Source of the DNA: Gadus chalcogrammus
Lineage: Eukaryota > Chordata > Actinopteri > Gadiformes > Gadidae
Direction: 5' to 3'
Length of the DNA: 64,000 nt
Assembly: GCF_026213295.1 (NCBI RefSeq)
Contig: NC_079412.1
Location: 5,485,424 to 5,549,423 of the forward strand
Of the stretch, positions 1 through 10,594 are shown piece after piece. The number at the start of each line of letters is the position of its first letter. Within the stretch, counting starts at the first letter, position 1. The notes under the pieces are model-generated. The model made no database searches. It saw only the letters and a list, made by a program, of their open reading frames with translations, and was not told the origin of the DNA. The position numbers and the translations under genes were made by a program.

Positions 1-395
1 CGATTGACGATCCAACTGCATCGATGCAACGCCCAAACATCGATGCATATCGCTGTATTATACGCTTTTATTTTGTCAATCTCCTTGCGCGGTTGTTTGT
101 GAAACTATTGCGCCACGACGCTCGCATCCGTTCTTCAGTTAAACGAGGCAAGCAGCAAGATAGCTACAGCGAGCACATGTGTGTGCGCGATGACGGCTAG
201 TTTGTAAAGTAAGTGGAACTAGGAATAAAGTACCCAGCCTGTCAAGAAACAGTGGCCGCTTCATTCTGACCATATTCCGACCTAGCAGCCGAATTGACAG
301 GGATATTCTCTGATATCATGAATCTTAAAGACTGAGTCGGGTTCTCCCAGTCTCTGGTACTTAAACAACAAGTAAAGACTCGTAGTGGGGGTTAT
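1..395. other. Unassigned left edge, no gene seen
   Basis: No open frame or conserved exon is visible. There is an AATAAA-like signal near 224-230 and mixed-composition sequence that could be the end of an old LTR or other repeat, but nothing here is diagnostic. If the tetraspanin to the right continues off the left edge, this stretch is part of its intron 2. Confidence 0.3.
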
Positions 396-584
396 CTCGG
401 CCCAACCCAGTCTCACCAATATGCGTACAGATCGCACGGTTTGACACTTTCAAAATGCGTGCAGTACATACGCCAAATGACCATTTCGCGTGCATATGAT
501 ACGCAAAACCCAGCATTAACTACTGTGGAGGGCGGATGCGTCCATTTCGCGTGCATATGATACGCAAATCCCAGCATTAACTGA

Positions 585-2050
585 ATGGGAAATGCAATAT
601 TTTAGGACAGATTCACCATTAAACGTGTTTCTAATGACATTTCTAGCGAGAAATGTACTTTTTCCTTGAATAATCTTCAGTCAGTGAATGTGTATGATCT
701 TTATTAATCTTTATTATCTGAATGGGAAATGCAATATTTTAGGACCGATTCACCGTTAAACGTGTTTCTAATAACGTTTCTAGCGAGAAATATACTTTTT
801 ACTTGCATAATCTTCAGTCAGTGATTGTGTCTGATCTTTAGTTTTATAGTTATTAGGAAGATTTTATCGGCTCGCTCGCATGTTTCAACGACGTCAGGTT
901 GTTCAACCCAGTCGCCAAGAAAAAAACGTCAGTGGTGTACGTTTCCATGAACACTGGATACGTAGCATTTCAACGTAAAAAATAGCGTGTTATACCTACA
1001 GTATCCACGTGTGCCGCTGTGGAGGCGGGTTTCGGGGTTTGGGTTTCACGGCTTTCGCGGCAAATTGTGGACACGATTGTTTAGGGGGGGGGGGGAGACT
1101 GTTGTTGACCGGGGAGGGGGGGGGGGGGGAGAGACACGTTTGTTGAGAAACGTTAGTTGAAGGGGGGGAGGACACGTTTGTTGAGGGGGGGGGAGACACG
1201 TTTGTAGGGGGGGGGGCACGCTCGACAACGAGAGTTGGTTTTTATTGAACGCTCGACAACGAGAGTTGGTTTTTATTGAACGAGACTTCAACACGGAACA
1301 GCTGCGCGAAACGATGGTCACGTCACTCTCGGTGACGGTGTCGACAATAATGAACACACGAACAATGTTAATAGAACAACACACAACCACATAACATCCC
1401 GAACCCATTAACCCCACTTAATCCTAACAACAAAACAAGTTAACAAAAGCCCCATTTGTCAACTGAGAACCCCAATTCCCAGAATCCCCCGCGGCTCCGG
1501 AACACGGCGTAGCTTATATTAATCTTTATTATCTGAATGGGAAATGCAATATTTTAGGACAGATACACCATTAAACGCGTTTCTAATGACATTTCTAGCG
1601 AGAAATGTACATTTTCCTTACATAATCTTCAGTCAGTGAATGTGTATGATCTTTATTAATCTTTATTATCTGAATGGGAAATGCAATATTTTAGGACCGA
1701 TTCACCGTTAAACGTGTTTCTAATAACATTTCTAGCGAGAAATATACTTTTTAATTGCATAATCTTCAGTCAGTGATTGTGTCTGATCTTTAGTTTTATA
1801 GTTATTAGGAGTTGATCGGCTCGCTCGCATGTTTCAACGACGTCAGGTTGCTTTCGCTAAACTAGCAGCTCACGTGCTTCCGGCGTTTGTGTTATTAAAC
1901 TGTTACTTTATGTAACTTTTAATGATATCATCTTGTTAGAAACACGTATATCTGAGAGCCAACCCAGTCGCCAAAATCATACCTACGTTGACACTGTACG
2001 TTTAGTGAACACTGGATTACGTCGCATTTCAACATAAAATTGCGTGTTAT
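585..2050. repeat. Internal direct repeats of the left arm (about 585-1000 and 1515-2050)
   Basis: Two diverged copies of one module lie in the left arm. Each contains TGAATGGGAAATGCAATATT, then the shared stretch with AATCTTCAGTCAGTGA, then CAACCCAGTCGCCAA, and ends in GCGTGTTATAC. The right arm carries the mirror image at about 5900-7370. The motif CAACCCAGTC also forms the outer termini of the element, which suggests the arm was built by repeated duplication or nested insertion of related units. Confidence 0.75.
1081..1217. repeat. Poly-G minisatellite in the left arm
   Basis: Runs of 7-14 G are separated by short spacers such as ACACGTTTGTTGAG. The sequence has strong potential to form G-quadruplexes. 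It directly follows the first internal module. Confidence 0.85.
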
Positions 2051-2157
2051 ACACACACACACACGCACAAGCACAGACACACACACACACACACACACAC
2101 AAGCACACACACGCACGCACAGACACAGACACACAGACACAGACACACACACACACA

Positions 2158-2251
<94 letters not shown>

Positions 2252-2264
2252 CGCACACGGTGCA
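2048..2264. repeat. (CA)n microsatellite, left arm
   Basis: This is an interrupted CA array with GCAC and GACA variants at its start and a long pure core. It begins immediately after GCGTGTTATAC of the second internal module. The translations across it are low-complexity Cys-Val or His-Thr runs and are not genes. Confidence 0.95.
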
Positions 2265-2490
2265 TTTCGCTGCTAAAACCACAACAAAAAAATATTCCCT
2301 CAAATATTACTTTCAAAACGTTGGCCAAAATGGCCAATAATATCATTTTTTTTTGGGATGCTTCTAGGACATTTTGGGTGGATTTTGAACGGTATGTGGG
2401 GGGCACGTTTTTTGCAGGAAGATCTGGCTCCACCCCGGCGTGGTGGCGTCTCCTTTTGACCTTTTGACCCCAGACTTCTGGGGGAATAGC

Positions 2491-3113
2491 TGAATCAATT
2501 CATTAGTCAATCAGAAGCATGTAAATATCTTTCCGGTGGCGGAAGAGGACAAACAAGGTATCCTTCAACATCTACGCTTCCAGGCGATTGCAACGGTGCC
2601 ACACATGAGCATATTCGAACATGTTTAATGGTAGTAATTAGCTGTCGAAATTGGAGGCCTTAATCAATACTGAGCAGCTATTGATTTGCTTCCCGATAAA
2701 GATTTGTCACAAATGACATGTTATTTAGCATCTACACGTTGAGCTGAGTCCAATGACACCAAGAACGACACTCTAGCTAATGGTAACATGTATTTTACAT
2801 GGTACACCTAGGTCTAGGACATGATCTCGGTGTAGCAAGAGGCCGAGCTTGATCTCATTGGACTCAGCTTAACGTGTAGATGCTAATTAACATGTAATTT
2901 GTCAAAAATCTCCATCGGGAAGCAAATCTATAGCTGGTCATTATTGATAAAGGCCTCCAAAATCGACAGCTAATTACTACCCCGAAACATATTCAAATAT
3001 GATCATGTGTGGCACTGTTGCAATCGTCTCGAAACGTAGATGTCAAAGGACACCTTGTTTGCTCTGCTGCACCACCGGGAAGATATTTTCATACTTCTAA
3101 TGGATTGATTCAT
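2491..3113. repeat. Nested palindrome inside the left arm
   Basis: Sequence from about 2491 to 2775 is repeated in reverse complement at about 2830 to 3113, with several mismatches. Examples are GCATCTACACGTTGAGCTGA against TCAGCTTAACGTGTAGATGC. It is flanked by direct repeats containing CCTTTTGACCTTTTGACCCC at about 2450-2480 and 3478-3507, which suggests an older foldback unit inserted within the larger one. Confidence 0.8.
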
Positions 3114-4843
3114 ATTTTAAGGTTCTCGGAGTGAGACTTTAAGTGGCTGCAGCAGAAGTGTTGCGACGAAAGATGATATCAAGAGATTTATAGAATATTC
3201 CCATTCACATTATGATTCTTCGTCGTAACTTCCGACCAAACATCCTTTACATTCACAGAGCGAAGATTATGAAAGTCCAGGCTCAGCAAGTGCTCCATCT
3301 CGTTGCACCTGCACCCAGCGGCTCGCTTGCAAGATTTTGGCCTGAAGTTCTTCCCAGACCTATACCCTAACATTCCAATATGCATATCTGAGAATCAGGC
3401 CTCTCTTCAATAATGACAAAATGTAATGAGAGAAATACAGATTCACTTTTTGTTATCTCATAAGCGGCGTGGTGCCGGCTCCTTTTGACCTTTTGACCCC
3501 AGACTTCAAAGACGTGGCCACAGGCCAGCGGTGTCTACACACATTAAGCCACAAATGTACACCTCCATCCCGCAAAAAATGGGGCCTAGAAACTAACCTC
3601 TGTCTTATGTACATTGACTGTACTGTTGGAGGTCACGCCCCTTTTCCAGCCTTTTCGAGATAGCTAGGGATGCTAAAATGTTGACACACATTTCCCGGGG
3701 CCCCGAGAACGACATATGCAAGATTTGTAGTTCTAGCCCATAGAGAAAAAAAGTTTTCCCAAATGGACTGTCATTTGGACAAAGCCCCTTCAGAAGTGTT
3801 GCCTGCGAGACCTAATGGTTCAGAATGTGGTGGAAAAAAGGTTTTTGAGATAGGAAGGTCCTACCGCCCTGAAATTTGAATACCATATTCTAGGGCCTAA
3901 CTGGGACCCCCGCACCGAAACTTGGCCCGGTCGGACCCCGAGGGCAGGAAGGGGGGGCCTGCCCTTGGGGTCTGACCGCGCCAAGTCTCGGGCAGGAAGG
4001 GCCCCCCCTTCCTGCCCTCGGGGTCGGACCGGGCCAAGTTTCGGTGCGGAGGTCCCAGTTAGGCCCTAGAATAAGGTATTAAAATTTCAGGGCGGTAGGA
4101 CCTTCCTATCTCAAAAACTCTTTTTCCACCACATTCTGAACCATTAGGTCTTGCAGGCTACACTTCTGAGGGGCTTTGTCCAAATGACACTCCATTTGGG
4201 AAAACTTTTTATCTCTAAGGGCTAGAACTCCAAATCTCGGATATGTCGTACACGGGGCCCCGGAAATGTGTGTAAACATTTTAGCATCCCTAGCTATCTC
4301 GAAAAGGTCGGCAAAGGGGCGTGACCTCCAACAGTACAGTGTATGTACATAAGACAGAGGTTAGTTTCTAGTCCCCATTTTTTGTGGGATGGAGGTGTAC
4401 ATTTGTGGCTAAAGGTGTGTAGACACAGCTGGCCTGTGGCCACGTTTTTGAAGTCGGGGGTCAAAAGGTCAAAAGGAGCCGGCACCACGCCGCTTATGAG
4501 ATAACAAAAAGTGAATCTGTATTTCTCTCATTACATTTTGTCATTATTGAAGAGAGGCCTGATTCTCAGATATGCATATTGGACTGTTAGGGTATAGGTC
4601 TGGGAAGAACTTCAGGCCAAAATCTTGCAAGCGAGCCGCTGGGTGCAGGTGCAACGAGATGGAGCACTTGCTGAGCCTGGACTTTCATAATCTTCGCTCT
4701 GTGAATGTAAAGGATGTTTGGTCGGAAGTTACGACGAAGAATCATAATGTGAATGGGAATATTCTATAAATCTCTTGATATCATCTTTCGTCGCAACACT
4801 TCTGCTGCAGCCACTTAAAGTCTCACTCCGAGAACCTTAAAAT

Positions 4844-5465
4844 ATGAATCAATCCATTAGAAGTATGAAAATATCTTCCCGGTGGTGCAGCAGAGCAAAC
4901 AAGGTGTCCTTTGACATCTACGTTTCGAGACGATTGCAACAGTGCCACACATGATCATATTTGAATATGTTTCGGGGTAGTAATTAGCTGTCGATTTTGG
5001 AGGCCTTTATCAATAATGACCAGCTATAGATTTGCTTCCCGATGGAGATTTTTGACAAATTAATGTTAATTAGCATCTACACGTTAAGCTGAGTCCAATG
5101 AGATCAAGCTCGGCCTCTTGCTACACCGAGATCATGTCCTAGACCTAGGTGTACCATGTAAAATACATGTTACCATTAGCTAGAGAGTCGTTCTTGGTGT
5201 CATTGGACTCAGCTCAACGTGTAGATGCTAAATAACATGTCATTTGTGACAAATCTTTATCGGGAAGCAAATCAATAGCTGCTCAGTATTGATTAAGGCC
5301 TCCAATTTCGACAGCTAATTACTACCATTAAACATGTTCGAATATGCTCATGTGTGGCACCGTTGCAATCGCCTGGAAGCGTAGATGTTGAAGGATACCT
5401 TGTTTGTCCTCTTCCGCCACCGGAAAGATATTTACATGCTTCTGATTGACTAATGAATTGATTCA
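4844..5465. repeat. Nested palindrome inside the right arm
   Basis: This is the mirror copy of the nested palindrome at 2491-3113, carried into the right arm by the large inverted repeat. Confidence 0.8.
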
Positions 5466-5692
5466 GCTATTCCCCCAGAAGTCTGGGGTCAAAAGGTCAA
5501 AAGGAGACGCCACCACGCCGGGGTGGAGCCAGATCTTCCTGCAAAAAACGTGCCCCCCACATACCGTTCAAAATCCACCCAAAATGTCCTAGAAGCATCC
5601 CAAAAAAAAATGATATTATTGGCCATTTTGGCCAACGTTTTGAAAGTAATAATATTTGAGGGAATATTTTTTGTTGTGGTTTTAGCAGCGAA

Positions 5693-5706
5693 ATGCACCG
5701 TGTGCG

Positions 5707-5798
<92 letters not shown>

Positions 5799-5893
5799 TG
5801 TGTCTGTGTGTCTGTGCGTGCGTGTGTGTGCTTGTGTGTGCTTGTGTGTGTGTGTGTCTGTGCATGTGCGTGCGTGTGTGTGTGTGTGTGTAT
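5693..5893. repeat. (TG)n microsatellite, right arm
   Basis: This is the mirror of the CA array at 2048-2264, with similar but not identical interruptions. The two arrays have changed independently since the arms formed. Confidence 0.95.
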
Positions 5894-6726
5894 AACACGC
5901 AATTTTATGTTGAAATGCGACGTAATCCAGTGTTCACGAAACGTACAGTGTCAACGTAGGTATGATTTTGGCGACTGGGTTGGCTCTCAGATATACGTGT
6001 TTCTAACAAGATGATATCATTAAAAGTTACATAAAGTAACAGTTTAATAACACAAACGCCGGAAGCACGTGAGCTGCTAGTTTAGCGAAAGCAACCTGAC
6101 GTCGTTGAAACATGCGAGCGAGCCGATCAACTCCTAATAACTATAAAACTAAAGATCAGACACAATCACTGACTGAAGATTATGCAATTAAAAAGTATAT
6201 TTCTCGCTAGAAATGTTATTAGAAACACGTTTAACGGTGAATCGGTCCTAAAATATTGCATTTCCCATTCAGATAATAAAGATTAATAAAGATCATACAC
6301 ATTCACTGACTGAAGATTATGTAAGGAAAATGTACATTTCTCGCTAGAAATGTCATTAGAAACGCGTTTAATGGTGTTTCTGTCCTAAAATATTGCATTT
6401 CCCATTCAGATAATAAAGATTAATATAAGCTACGCCGTGTTCCGGAGCCGCGGGGGATTCTGGGAATTGGGGTTCTCAGTTGACAAATGGGGCTTTTGTT
6501 AACTTGTTTTGTTGTTAGGATTAAGTGGGGTTAATGGGTTCGGGATGTTATGTGGTTGTGTGTTGTTCTATTAACATTGTTCGTGTGTTCATTATTGTCG
6601 ACACCGTCACCGAGAGTGACGTGACCATCGTTTCGCGCAGCTGTTCCGTGTTGAAGTCTCGTTCAATAAAAACCAACTCTCGTTGTCGAGCGTTCAATAA
6701 AAACCAACTCTCGTTGTCGAGCGTGC

Positions 6727-6870
6727 CCCCCCCCCCTACAAACGTGTCTCCCCCCCCCTCAACAAACGTGTCCCCCCCCCCCCCCCCCCCTTCAACTAAC
6801 GTGTCTCAACAAACGTGTCTCTCCCCCCCCCCCCCCTCCCCGGTCAACAACAGTCTCCCCCCCCCCCCTA
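6727..6870. repeat. Poly-C minisatellite, right arm
   Basis: This is the mirror of the poly-G block at 1081-1217. Run lengths and spacer number differ between the two arms. Confidence 0.85.
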
Positions 6871-8906
6871 AACAATCGTGTCCACAATTTGCCGCGAAAG
6901 CCGTGAAACCCAAACCCCGAAACCCGCCTCCACAGCGGCACACGTGGATACTGTAGGTATAACACGCTATTTTTTACGTTGAAATGCTACGTATCCAGTG
7001 TTCATGGAAACGTACACCACTGACGTTTTTTCTTGGCGACTGGGTTGAACAACCTGACGTCGTTGAAACATGCGAGCGAGCCGATAAAATCTTCCTAATA
7101 ACTATAAAACTAAAGATCAGACACAATCACTGACTGAAGATTATGCAAGTAAAAAGTATATTTCTCGCTAGAAACGTTATTAGAAACACGTTTAACGGTG
7201 AATCGGTCCTTAAATATTGCATTTCCCATTCAGATAATAAAGATTAATAAAGATCATACACATTCACTGACTGAAGATTATTCAAGGAAAAAGTACATTT
7301 CTCGCTAGAAATGTCATTAGAAACACGTTTAATGGTGAATCTGTCCTAAAATATTGCATTTCCCATTCAGTTAATGCTGGGATTTGCGTATCATATGCAC
7401 GCGAAATGGACGCATCCTCCCTCCACAGTAGTTAATGCTGGGTTTTGCGTATCATATGCACGCGAAATGGTCATTTGGCGTATGTACTGCACGCATTTTG
7501 AAAGTGTCAAACCGTGCGATCTGTACGCATATTGGTGAGACTGGGTTGCTCGGCCATGGTGGAGAAGGAATTGGGTGAAAGGAACTTTGGCTTTGACTCT
7601 CTGAAGTCAGATTGAACCGCGACATTTTGAGGTGAAAGGAAATGTTGCCGTATGCGGACTCTGCATACGACAAGAAGTCTGTGGGTATGAAATTCTTCGG
7701 CCAATGAATCGATGTTCTCACCCCCATGTATAATCGGCAATTACAGTTGTCCAATTGAGGAGCATAGTCTTACTATGGCTTTAATCAGATTAAGCTATAC
7801 ATGGGAAAGTACTGATTGTTAGGTGGATTCCGTACGCAACCGTGGTACACTGAATCAACCATCATGAATAATTAATCCTAACATCTTGGCGTAGGCTGGT
7901 TTAAGGCAACTGGTTACCTTTATGCATTGCAAACCTCATATAGTCCAATAACTGCTAGTCTGATTCATTTAAAACCCTAATGTCAATAACGTACATGGTA
8001 TATAGTTGTCCATGCAAGTCTTAGATATAGGCCAAATGGCCAGATGTTGTCAGAACATCAGGCTTGGACCAGCGTTAACGTTACTGAATTACAGGCTAAA
8101 ACACTCAGTCCTCGATCTGGGCTTTAACTTGTAGACAATTCTTATTCATGGAGTATGCTTCCACGTTAAAAACCTCTAAAACATCAATCATGAACAAAAA
8201 CAATGTCTTGGGCTGGATGAGATCAGTCCAATATCATTGCCGCCCAGTTGAGGAAAGTATTCTAAGGACATTGTTCTACAAAGGAAATTCTTAAAGTTAA
8301 CATTAAAGTTTCTTAAAGTTAACATAAGTGATCTTTGGCATTTTTGGAGGAGTAGCATCAGCATGTGGCGCAGTTCCATTTCATTTCCACATTCATTTAG
8401 ATCAACACTAGGGCTGTACAATACTTTAATGTGGTACTCTGCAAGACATGCCTATTTACAACAGGGACAATGAGACTATACTAAATGCAGGTAGTACGTT
8501 TGTGGAATTGAGACAACTGCTCAGACGTGCTTCATCTGGATGATCCGGGAAAGCACGATCGCGCACATGCTCGGAAACCAGTTGCCTCATAACACTGGGC
8601 AATACAATCTCAAAAGTCATGAATCGTGTACAATATAAGATGATTTAGTTCAGTGTTCTAATGCTACAGAGAACCATGGGATATAGCCAGCCTAGCTCGT
8701 TAGCGAACATGTCTAACGATCTGACTAGCGGAGAAAGAATGATCAGTATGGATTTACATTAACGGTCATCAGGATAAGTAGCAGTAGCGAAAAAGCCCAA
8801 ACCTACATCATCTGTCATTTACACACAACTTCCCCGAAACTGCAGAAAGTTGCTTAGCTCCAAGGTAAACAACCCACCATATATTGACAGTTCTAATCAG
8901 AGACGG

Positions 8907-9325
8907 AAACTAAATTCCTCTTAAAGGGCCAGTGACCTAATACAGGTAAACTAAATTCCTCTTAAAGGACCAATGACCAAATACAGGTAAACTAAATTCC
9001 TGTTAAAGGGCCTGTGAACTAATACAGGTCAAATGAATTCCCCTTAAATGACCAGTGACTGCATACAGGTTAACTCAATTTCTCTTAAAGGTCCAGTGAC
9101 CTAATTCAGGTCAACTCAATTCCCCTTAAATGGCCAGTGGCCACATACAGGTCAACTCAATTCCCCTTAAAGGGCAAGTGACAACATACAGGTCAACTCA
9201 ATTCCCCTTAAAGGGCAAGTGACCTCATACAGGTCAACTCAATTCCCCTCAAAGGGCAAGTGACCTCATACAGGTCAACTCAATTCCCCTTAAAGGGCCA
9301 GTGACCTCATAGAGGTCAACACAAT
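8907..9325. repeat. 41-bp tandem array, about 10 copies
   Basis: Units run AGGTCAACTCAATTCCCCTT followed by AAAGGGCCAGTGACCTCATAC, with substitutions between copies. The distal copies are the most alike, indicating recent spread at that end. Confidence 0.9.
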
Positions 9326-10063
9326 CAAATCTGCATTCCTTTTTATTCTACATGGAGGGGGTGCATTTAAGATATTAAGTGAATGATTGACGATGATCCG
9401 TCGCTTCCTTTGTGAATGTGGGCACACATCGAATATTTGATTATTTGTTCATACCTCCCACTGATTATCCAACCATGATAGCATTGAGTTATTCACATTC
9501 CTAGTATCACAACACATGACCCAGGGAAGAGTGTAGGATGGAGGACTGACATAACCATACGTGCTCCTACGCCTACTAATAATACTACACCCGAGGGTGG
9601 TAGGGGGGGCCGGGATCTGTGAAAGAACGATGAGGAAGCTGTTCAAATGAAGTCACCATGTTAGGTCACGCTGCAAAAGGGATACACAACAAGAATAGGC
9701 TTCATTCTAGTGTCGTCGTCCTACGGACCCCCTGGACTATAGAGGGCCTATTGTGTGAGGCGCTCACAACAGAATGCCTCACAGGCGACTGGAATACAAC
9801 ATCTTGTGAGATTTAAAAAGGAGCTTGTCTTGGGGCGCTGGTTTGTAGTGTACATTGTGCCTAATGTAGAATTCATAAGGAATGCATTTCTCACCCAGTA
9901 GGTTTCATTGTATTCACTTTGATTTAATAGTGTTGTTGAAACTGGAATAACGTGACTTCACCCAAAACAGCTGCACCATGTTTAAGCTTAAGGTTTATAG
10001 CAGTACTCCAGGACTATGAGAGGAATACTCTTCTCTGTTTTCCTATCAGACTACACTAAACGA

Positions 10064-10171
10064 TGATCAAGGCTTACACAACATAATTGATTATTTTCTA
10101 ACTATATATATACAAATATACAGTATATGTAGTTAGAAAATAATCTATTATGTTGTGTAAGCTTTAATCAT
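10064..10171. repeat. AT-rich hairpin (MITE-like)
   Basis: TTACACAACATAATTGATTA at about 10075 is matched in reverse complement by TAATCTATTATGTTGTGTAA ending near 10160. A further partial copy, TTATGTTGTGTAAG, occurs near 10278. This is a palindromic AT-rich repeat with a loop of about 25 bp. Confidence 0.7.
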
Positions 10172-10194
10172 ACATATATATAGATCATATAAAG

Positions 10195-10198
<4 letters not shown>

Positions 10199-10234
<36 letters not shown>
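10199..10234. repeat. (TA)n microsatellite
   Basis: A pure alternating AT run of about 36 bp. Confidence 0.9.
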
Positions 10235-10237
<3 letters not shown>

Positions 10238-10470
10238 GATGCATGGGACCAGGATAGGTTAGAAAATATCATTCACGTTATGTTGTGTAAGACTATGTAA
10301 ATATATATATATATAACAGTTTATATACTTTTCTGATTGCTAGGTTGAATACAGTGAATACAACATAATACACACAACACAACATAGTATATAATAAATA
10401 TTATATTATATATCCTAATTATATTATATTATAAAAGTATAATATAAATGAAATACAATGCAATATTTTC

Positions 10471-10594
10471 CTATGTGAAGGTGAGGTGGGTATGTGTGGG
10501 TGGGGGTACCTATGTGAAGGTGAGGTGGGTATGTGTTGGTGGTGGGGGTACCTATGTGAAGGTGAGGTGAGTATGTGTTGGTGGGTGGGGGTAC
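10471..10594. repeat. Minisatellite abutting the tetraspanin exon 2 splice donor
   Basis: There are three units of 38-44 bp. On the minus strand each unit ends in CACATAG followed by GTACC, copying the true exon 2 end and donor (TTCATAG then GTACC at 10595/10594). The array therefore contains decoy 5' splice sites immediately downstream of the real one. Confidence 0.8.

Larger units (their letters stand above)
403..7548. mobile_element. 7.1 kb palindromic foldback element (non-autonomous, family unknown)
   Basis: The left arm (403 to about 3959) is the reverse complement of the right arm (about 4000 to 7548), with a spacer of roughly 40 bp. The ends read CAACCCAGTCTCACC at 403 and GGTGAGACTGGGTTG ending at 7548. 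The flanks 396-402 and 7549-7555 are both CTCGGCC, a putative 7-bp target-site duplication. Matching short frames in the two arms (for example 3188-3385 with 4572-4769) differ at only a few positions, so the arms are highly similar. No transposase or other credible protein is encoded, so it would have to be mobilised in trans. A 7-bp duplication is compatible with several DNA-transposon groups; I do not assign a superfamily. An assembly artefact in which one arm is duplicated and inverted is the main alternative, although the small arm differences and the flanking duplication argue against it. Confidence 0.8.
7556..10594 (-). other. Probable tetraspanin intron 2 (no exon recognised)
   Basis: After the palindrome there is unique-looking AT-rich sequence, then a 41-bp tandem array and an AT-rich hairpin. 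No tetraspanin TM2-TM4, CCG motif or other conserved exon was found on either strand. Confidence 0.5.

Noticed and set aside
2040..2433. Long frames encoding Cys-Val, His-Thr or similar runs over CA/TG arrays (also at 5.7, 15.4, 25.3, 45.8, 46.9, 50.9, 51.6, 52.5, 54.8, 55.5 and 57.5 kb)
   Set aside because: They are six-frame translations of dinucleotide microsatellites without codon signature or family similarity.
3188..4769. Matching 64-65 aa frames in both palindrome arms
   Set aside because: They match each other only because the arms are reverse complements. The protein has no recognisable domain and there is no matching longer frame.
8188..8421. 77-aa minus-strand frame in the putative tetraspanin intron
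   Set aside because: No similarity to tetraspanin TM2-TM4 or the CCG loop, and no matching splice sites.
8907..9325. Regular tandem array considered as a CRISPR
   Set aside because: Units are contiguous without unique spacers, the host is a vertebrate, and no cas genes exist.
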